IMG/VR virus record: IMGVR_UViG_3300044970_000021
Span: 1 to 24,116 of that record
DNA length: 24,116 nucleotides
Strand: one strand, 5' to 3'
Origin: a virus
Position 1 is the first letter of the stretch, and the number at the start of each line of letters is the position of its first letter. Below the pieces are notes generated by a model. That model was given only the letters and a program-made list of their open reading frames with translations. It did not search any database and was not told the origin of the DNA. Of this stretch, positions 21,787 through 24,116 are shown piece by piece. The translations under genes and the position numbers were made by a program.

Positions 21787-21819
21787 AGAAAAAAGAACCC
21801 CCTACGTTTCCGCAGGGGG
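21787..21819 (-). terminator. rho-independent terminator after terL
   Basis: The minus-strand transcript forms CCCCCTGCG-GAAA-CGTAGGGGG (nine pairs, one G-U, GNRA loop; 21798-21819) followed immediately by TTCTTTTTTC. This is a textbook intrinsic terminator and ends the terS-terL transcript about 60 bases after the terL stop. Confidence 0.9.
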
Positions 21820-21842
21820 CAAGAGGCGTGAAGGAGAACGCC

Positions 21843-21852
21843 AAGGAGGTGA
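21843..21852. other. perfect Shine-Dalgarno / anti-Shine-Dalgarno element in the terL 3' region
   Basis: The plus strand reads AAGGAGGTGA and, 13 bases before it, AAGGAG. In the minus-strand transcript this becomes CACCTCCTT and CTCCTT, a copy of the 16S rRNA 3' tail. No convincing plus-strand gene follows (the GTG frame gives 26 residues). Meaning is unclear. Confidence 0.4.
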
Positions 21853-21878
21853 AACTGCATCCTACTATATCACACATT

Positions 21879-23267
21879 CTAAGTCCAGCCGACTGCCGAA
21901 ATGGGCTTGATTTCCCGGCGTTCGTGTAAATGACCCCCCTCGCCAATACTAGCGATATGGAGCATGAGGTATTGTAGCGCCTCAGCCACATGGGAGTGTT
22001 TATTTTTCTCAATGTCGCCGTCGCCTTTGGGTTTATACCTATATCCACCCATCATGGCAGCCTTGAGTTGAGTGCAACTGGGGTCTACTAGGAAGGCCGG
22101 ATCACCGTCTACTTGACGCATCAAGTAGTCATCGACCGAGTTAATCCGTGCCGAGATGCTGTTAGTCCTAGCGGGCATGACCCTTAGCCCCTCCGCCTTA
22201 ATGATGTCAACCGCCGATCTCTCATCTGTCTGCGCCCGCTGGATACCCGCAGGGTCAGTAACCACCAGTATAGGTGCGCCTCCAAACCGCTCGTATAGCA
22301 ATGGCTTAAGCATTGTCCTGACAAAACGCTGTACTCCCATATCAAACGATACACACTCGCCAAGTATCAGCGCCCGACCACGGGGGTCTTGTTGTCCGAT
22401 AACAGCCGCTGGGGTAAGCCCCAAGTCCATCCCGATAACAATGGGTCGAACCCCATTGTTGATATAGCGAAGTCTCTCGCGAGCCATATGGTAGTCCGGC
22501 CTGAAATACTTATACACCGGCATACCAGCCGAGGACAGCCCGTACTCTCCATCGATGTAAACCCTAATATATTCTTCGCTTCGGCCTTGGGTGTCGTAGT
22601 AACCTTCGGGGAGGTTCTCGATGTTCTCGGCGTACGCCGAGCGCCCGCTTGGCTGTTTGAATACCGCCCAACCATTATCGTTCGGAGATACGCCATCTTT
22701 AGGATCCAGCCCTTCCATCTGGTAATACCACCAAGTGTCCATTGTAGGTGGGTTAGTATCCCCCCACATCCCATGCCATGTCGGCCCCCCGTCCTTAGCC
22801 GACGGGAAACGCCCAATACGCTTAGACATCGCATCCATAATGTCAGGGTGAATGTCCCGACACTCGTTAAACCACGCGAATGTCAACTCCAACGAGTTCA
22901 AGTTAGCCACATCGTCGGCATCATCCAACGCCCGGAACATAATCTCGCACTCAACCTCGCCCACTTTGAAGAAATAGGTCTTGGTTGTACGCATATACTC
23001 CCCACAGACCCCCGGCGGGAACCAATCAAGGAAGGTTTTGATTGTAGTATCCTGCAACTGTCGTGCGGTTTCCCGCACAATAGCCGCCCGCGTCTTGCGG
23101 ATGCCCTGTGCATTGGGGGTTTGTAGGGATGCCCGCCTTACAATCTCGAACGAACAGGTCACGGACTTGCCAGAACCTACCGGCCCCATCAAAACGCGCA
23201 TTTTTGCGTCTGACTCCATGAACTTCGCCCCAGTTGGCGGGGGTGTGTAGTTAATATCGAGCGCCAT
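21879..23267 (-). CDS. terL: terminase large subunit (packaging ATPase and nuclease)
   Basis: This 462-aa protein's ATG overlaps the previous TAA by one base. The ATPase domain has Walker A GPVGSGKS at 28-35, and a Walker B region ending FNEC with catalytic Glu135. The nuclease domain shows MDLGL with Asp281, VVTDPAG with Asp338, and HVAEALQY near 426-433 with a Glu in place of the more usual third Asp. It drives DNA into the prohead and cuts concatemers. Length and motif order are normal for podoviral terminases. The frame is well conserved across its length. The unit ends with the terminator at 21787-21819. Confidence 0.95.
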   Translation of the reverse strand: MALDINYTPPPTGAKFMESDAKMRVLMGPVGSGKSVTCSFEIVRRASLQTPNAQGIRKTRAAIVRETARQLQDTTIKTFLDWFPPGVCGEYMRTTKTYFFKVGEVECEIMFRALDDADDVANLNSLELTFAWFNECRDIHPDIMDAMSKRIGRFPSAKDGGPTWHGMWGDTNPPTMDTWWYYQMEGLDPKDGVSPNDNGWAVFKQPSGRSAYAENIENLPEGYYDTQGRSEEYIRVYIDGEYGLSSAGMPVYKYFRPDYHMARERLRYINNGVRPIVIGMDLGLTPAAVIGQQDPRGRALILGECVSFDMGVQRFVRTMLKPLLYERFGGAPILVVTDPAGIQRAQTDERSAVDIIKAEGLRVMPARTNSISARINSVDDYLMRQVDGDPAFLVDPSCTQLKAAMMGGYRYKPKGDGDIEKNKHSHVAEALQYLMLHIASIGEGGHLHERREIKPISAVGWT

Positions 23268-23467
23268 TAGTGGGTTTCCCCTACTACCATGACCACAAAC
23301 TCACGGCCGCGCTTCTTGTGCTTGCTGATTTTGGTCTTAAACGAGGCTCCCGCCTCCTTTAACGCCAGTGTAAAGTTGTTGTACTCACTTGAAGTGGTAA
23401 AAATTGCTGCCTTGAACCCGTCGTAGGTGGAATTAAGCCTGTTCGCTATGCTCAATGGTAGTGACAT
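23267..23467 (-). CDS. 66-aa protein between the terminase genes
   Basis: The ATG at 23467 has AGAGG six bases upstream. A TTG six codons earlier is possible, but its site is poor. It overlaps the small terminase candidate by 35 bases and the large terminase by one (TAATG). The protein (MSLPLSIANRLNSTYDGFKAAIFTTS, NNFTLALKEAGASFKTKISKHKKRGREFVVMVV) has an N-terminal helix and a basic beta end. No family recognised. The tight overlaps with both partners suggest a packaging helper. Confidence 0.65.
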   Translation of the reverse strand: MSLPLSIANRLNSTYDGFKAAIFTTSSEYNNFTLALKEAGASFKTKISKHKKRGREFVVMVVGETH

Positions 23468-23915
23468 CCGTCGCCTCTTGTTCAATTACCTGTGCTTCAT
23501 GGGTCTGACCACCCAAATTGATCGTGATTTTCACGCCTCCCCCTGCACCATCAGATACTTCTGTGTTCTTTGGCTCTAGTCCAGCCCACTTAACTGTCGA
23601 TTTTATGAGGTCGGCCTTCACCGCAGGGCTAACTGCGGGGTCATGTATCAATAAGTAGGAGGTTGTTAGGAGTTCTTCGGCTTGGGCGCGGGCTTTGAGT
23701 TTGAATGTCAGCCCTTTCTCACGCACTTCGTTCTGATAATGCTCGACTTTCTTGAGAAAGATCGGGTCTTTGTTAAAGGCAAGGATGTCAATGGCCGCAA
23801 TCTTATGGCGTGCAATCACTTCTTGCAGAGATTCTCCGCTGCCTTCGAGCATCAACGCCACATCGAAGGCCAGTCTGTCTGACCACTTCGTGTGGTAAAG
23901 AGGTAGGTTGTCCAT
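23433..23915 (-). CDS. terS: terminase small subunit candidate
   Basis: This is 160 aa from the ATG at 23915, the first codon after a promoter; there is no ribosome site, which fits a leaderless message. Residues 8-33 (WSDRLAFDVALMLEGSGESLQEVIA) look like a helix-turn-helix, followed by a long helical stretch (LKKVEHYQNEVREKGLTFKLKARAQAEELLTTSYLLIHDPAVSPAVKADLIKSTVKWAGLEPK). HTH plus helical core plus a KWAGLEPK end is the usual pattern of small terminases, which recognise the packaging site and regulate TerL. The Gly-rich end is probably the TerL-contact tail. Position before terL agrees. A regulator role cannot be excluded. Confidence 0.78.
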   Translation of the reverse strand: MDNLPLYHTKWSDRLAFDVALMLEGSGESLQEVIARHKIAAIDILAFNKDPIFLKKVEHYQNEVREKGLTFKLKARAQAEELLTTSYLLIHDPAVSPAVKADLIKSTVKWAGLEPKNTEVSDGAGGGVKITINLGGQTHEAQVIEQEATDVTTIEHSEQA

Positions 23916-23922
23916 ACGCCGG

Positions 23923-23950
23923 AGTATAGAACAACTTACTGTTGTGTCAA
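23923..23950 (-). promoter_or_regulatory. sigma70-type promoter of the terminase unit, leaderless design
   Basis: TTGACA (23945-23950) and TATACT (23923-23928) are separated by 16 bases. Only seven bases lie between the -10 and the ATG at 23915, so transcription should start at or within a base or two of the start codon. A dyad ACAAC-TTACT-GTTGT (23931-23945) fills the spacer and may be an operator. Confidence 0.82.
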
Positions 23951-24034
23951 TAGGGGGACTCTAGGTAATCTGAAAATTCCGTAACTTTACACTTGGGTTT
24001 TTTGGGTCTTGGTTTAAGAGGTTGCCTACAATAA
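23951..24034. other. gene-free leader upstream of the terminase promoter
   Basis: Between the promoter and the G tract I see no reading frame, no tRNA and no clear second promoter. The strand is T- and G-rich on the plus side, including TTGGGTTTTTTGGG at about 23993-24006. Nothing more can be supported. Confidence 0.5.
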
Positions 24035-24104
24035 GGGGGGCGTGTCCAAAGCGCAGTCCATGTCCCCCCCCTCTCGCTCGCTCACTCGCTCACTCACTCG
24101 CTCA
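24035..24104. repeat. (CTCR)8 tetranucleotide array with flanking G and C tracts upstream of terS
   Basis: From 24073 to 24104 eight units of CTCG or CTCA follow without interruption, in the order G G A G A A G A. An eight-C tract (24064-24071) precedes the array and a six-G tract lies at 24035-24040; these two could pair around a loop of about 25 bases in which the GTCC phrase recurs. No gene overlaps it. The region may be a packaging-site element or an edge of the left-hand genome end. Confidence 0.6.
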
Positions 24105-24116
24105 GGCACTAACCCG

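Noticed and set aside
21713-22048. 111-aa minus-strand frame from inside terL through the terminator and promoter
   Set aside because: It would cross a clear intrinsic terminator and overlap terL in another frame; its composition is not protein-like.
22389-23126. 245-aa plus-strand open frame opposite terL
   Set aside because: It is the antisense of a conserved ATPase gene, has no ribosome site and no recognisable domain; codon bias of terL explains it.
23916-24116. tRNA or small structured RNA gene in the right-end leader
   Set aside because: No cloverleaf, no T-loop consensus and no conserved RNA motif can be seen; only short repeats and G/C tracts.

Overview
The window is a contiguous piece of a tailed double-stranded DNA phage genome, or a prophage read through its morphogenesis region. 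Every supported gene lies on the minus strand, so the biological order runs from the right end to the left end. Coding density is close to total: most neighbours overlap by 1 to 20 bases (TAATG, ATGA, GTGA and TTGA junctions), and no integrase, repressor, tRNA or host gene is visible. The set terminase, P22-type-length portal, scaffold, compact major capsid, connector-like proteins, a large tail-nozzle-like protein, a GNAT-fold virion protein and a glycine-zipper ejection protein, with no tape measure, tail tube/sheath or baseplate wedge genes, suggests a podovirus-like virion. The host cannot be read from the sequence. The sigma70-type promoters, strong Shine-Dalgarno sites and T4-, GTA- and cyanophage-like gene families suggest an aquatic Gram-negative bacterium; this is inference.

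Right to left. 23916-24116: gene-free leader with a (CTCR)8 tetranucleotide array, G and C tracts, and a near-consensus promoter placed so close to the first ATG that the transcript should be leaderless. 21879-23915: packaging unit (small terminase candidate, a 66-aa protein of unknown role, large terminase). 21717-21878: rho-independent terminator followed directly by a second strong promoter with an extended -10. 15177-21716: head module (two small proteins, portal, a 71-aa protein, scaffold, major capsid, a probable decoration protein flanked by two identical UUCG hairpins, a 93-aa beta protein, three small very basic proteins and an acidic 81-aa protein). 13540-15180: two connector/adaptor-like proteins and a small Ig-like protein. 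8211-13540: fibre/adhesin module (a 539-aa repeat protein, several beta-rich virion proteins, two proteins sharing one N-terminal domain, a cyanophage-fibre-like protein and a glycine-rich protein). 5752-8214: two small unlisted proteins plus a lysis cassette with several membrane proteins and an M15 peptidase endolysin. 1-5750: large nozzle-like protein, two internal or minor virion proteins, a GNAT-fold protein and an ejection protein that runs off the left edge.

How they work together. A terminase transcript, then a separately promoted morphogenesis transcript, would allow packaging motor and capsid parts to be made in different amounts. Coupled translation and the hairpins around the capsid and decoration genes would tune ratios further. 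The fibre module supplies host recognition, the nozzle and ejection proteins deliver DNA, and the lysis genes sit between fibre and nozzle genes. No wholly new defence or replication system is visible. The most unusual items are the layered lysis cassette (a T4-holin-like protein beside a GTA-type holin and an XhlA-like protein), the hairpin/ribosome-site structure behind the decoration gene, the repeat-rich packaging leader and the tandem-repeat fibre protein.
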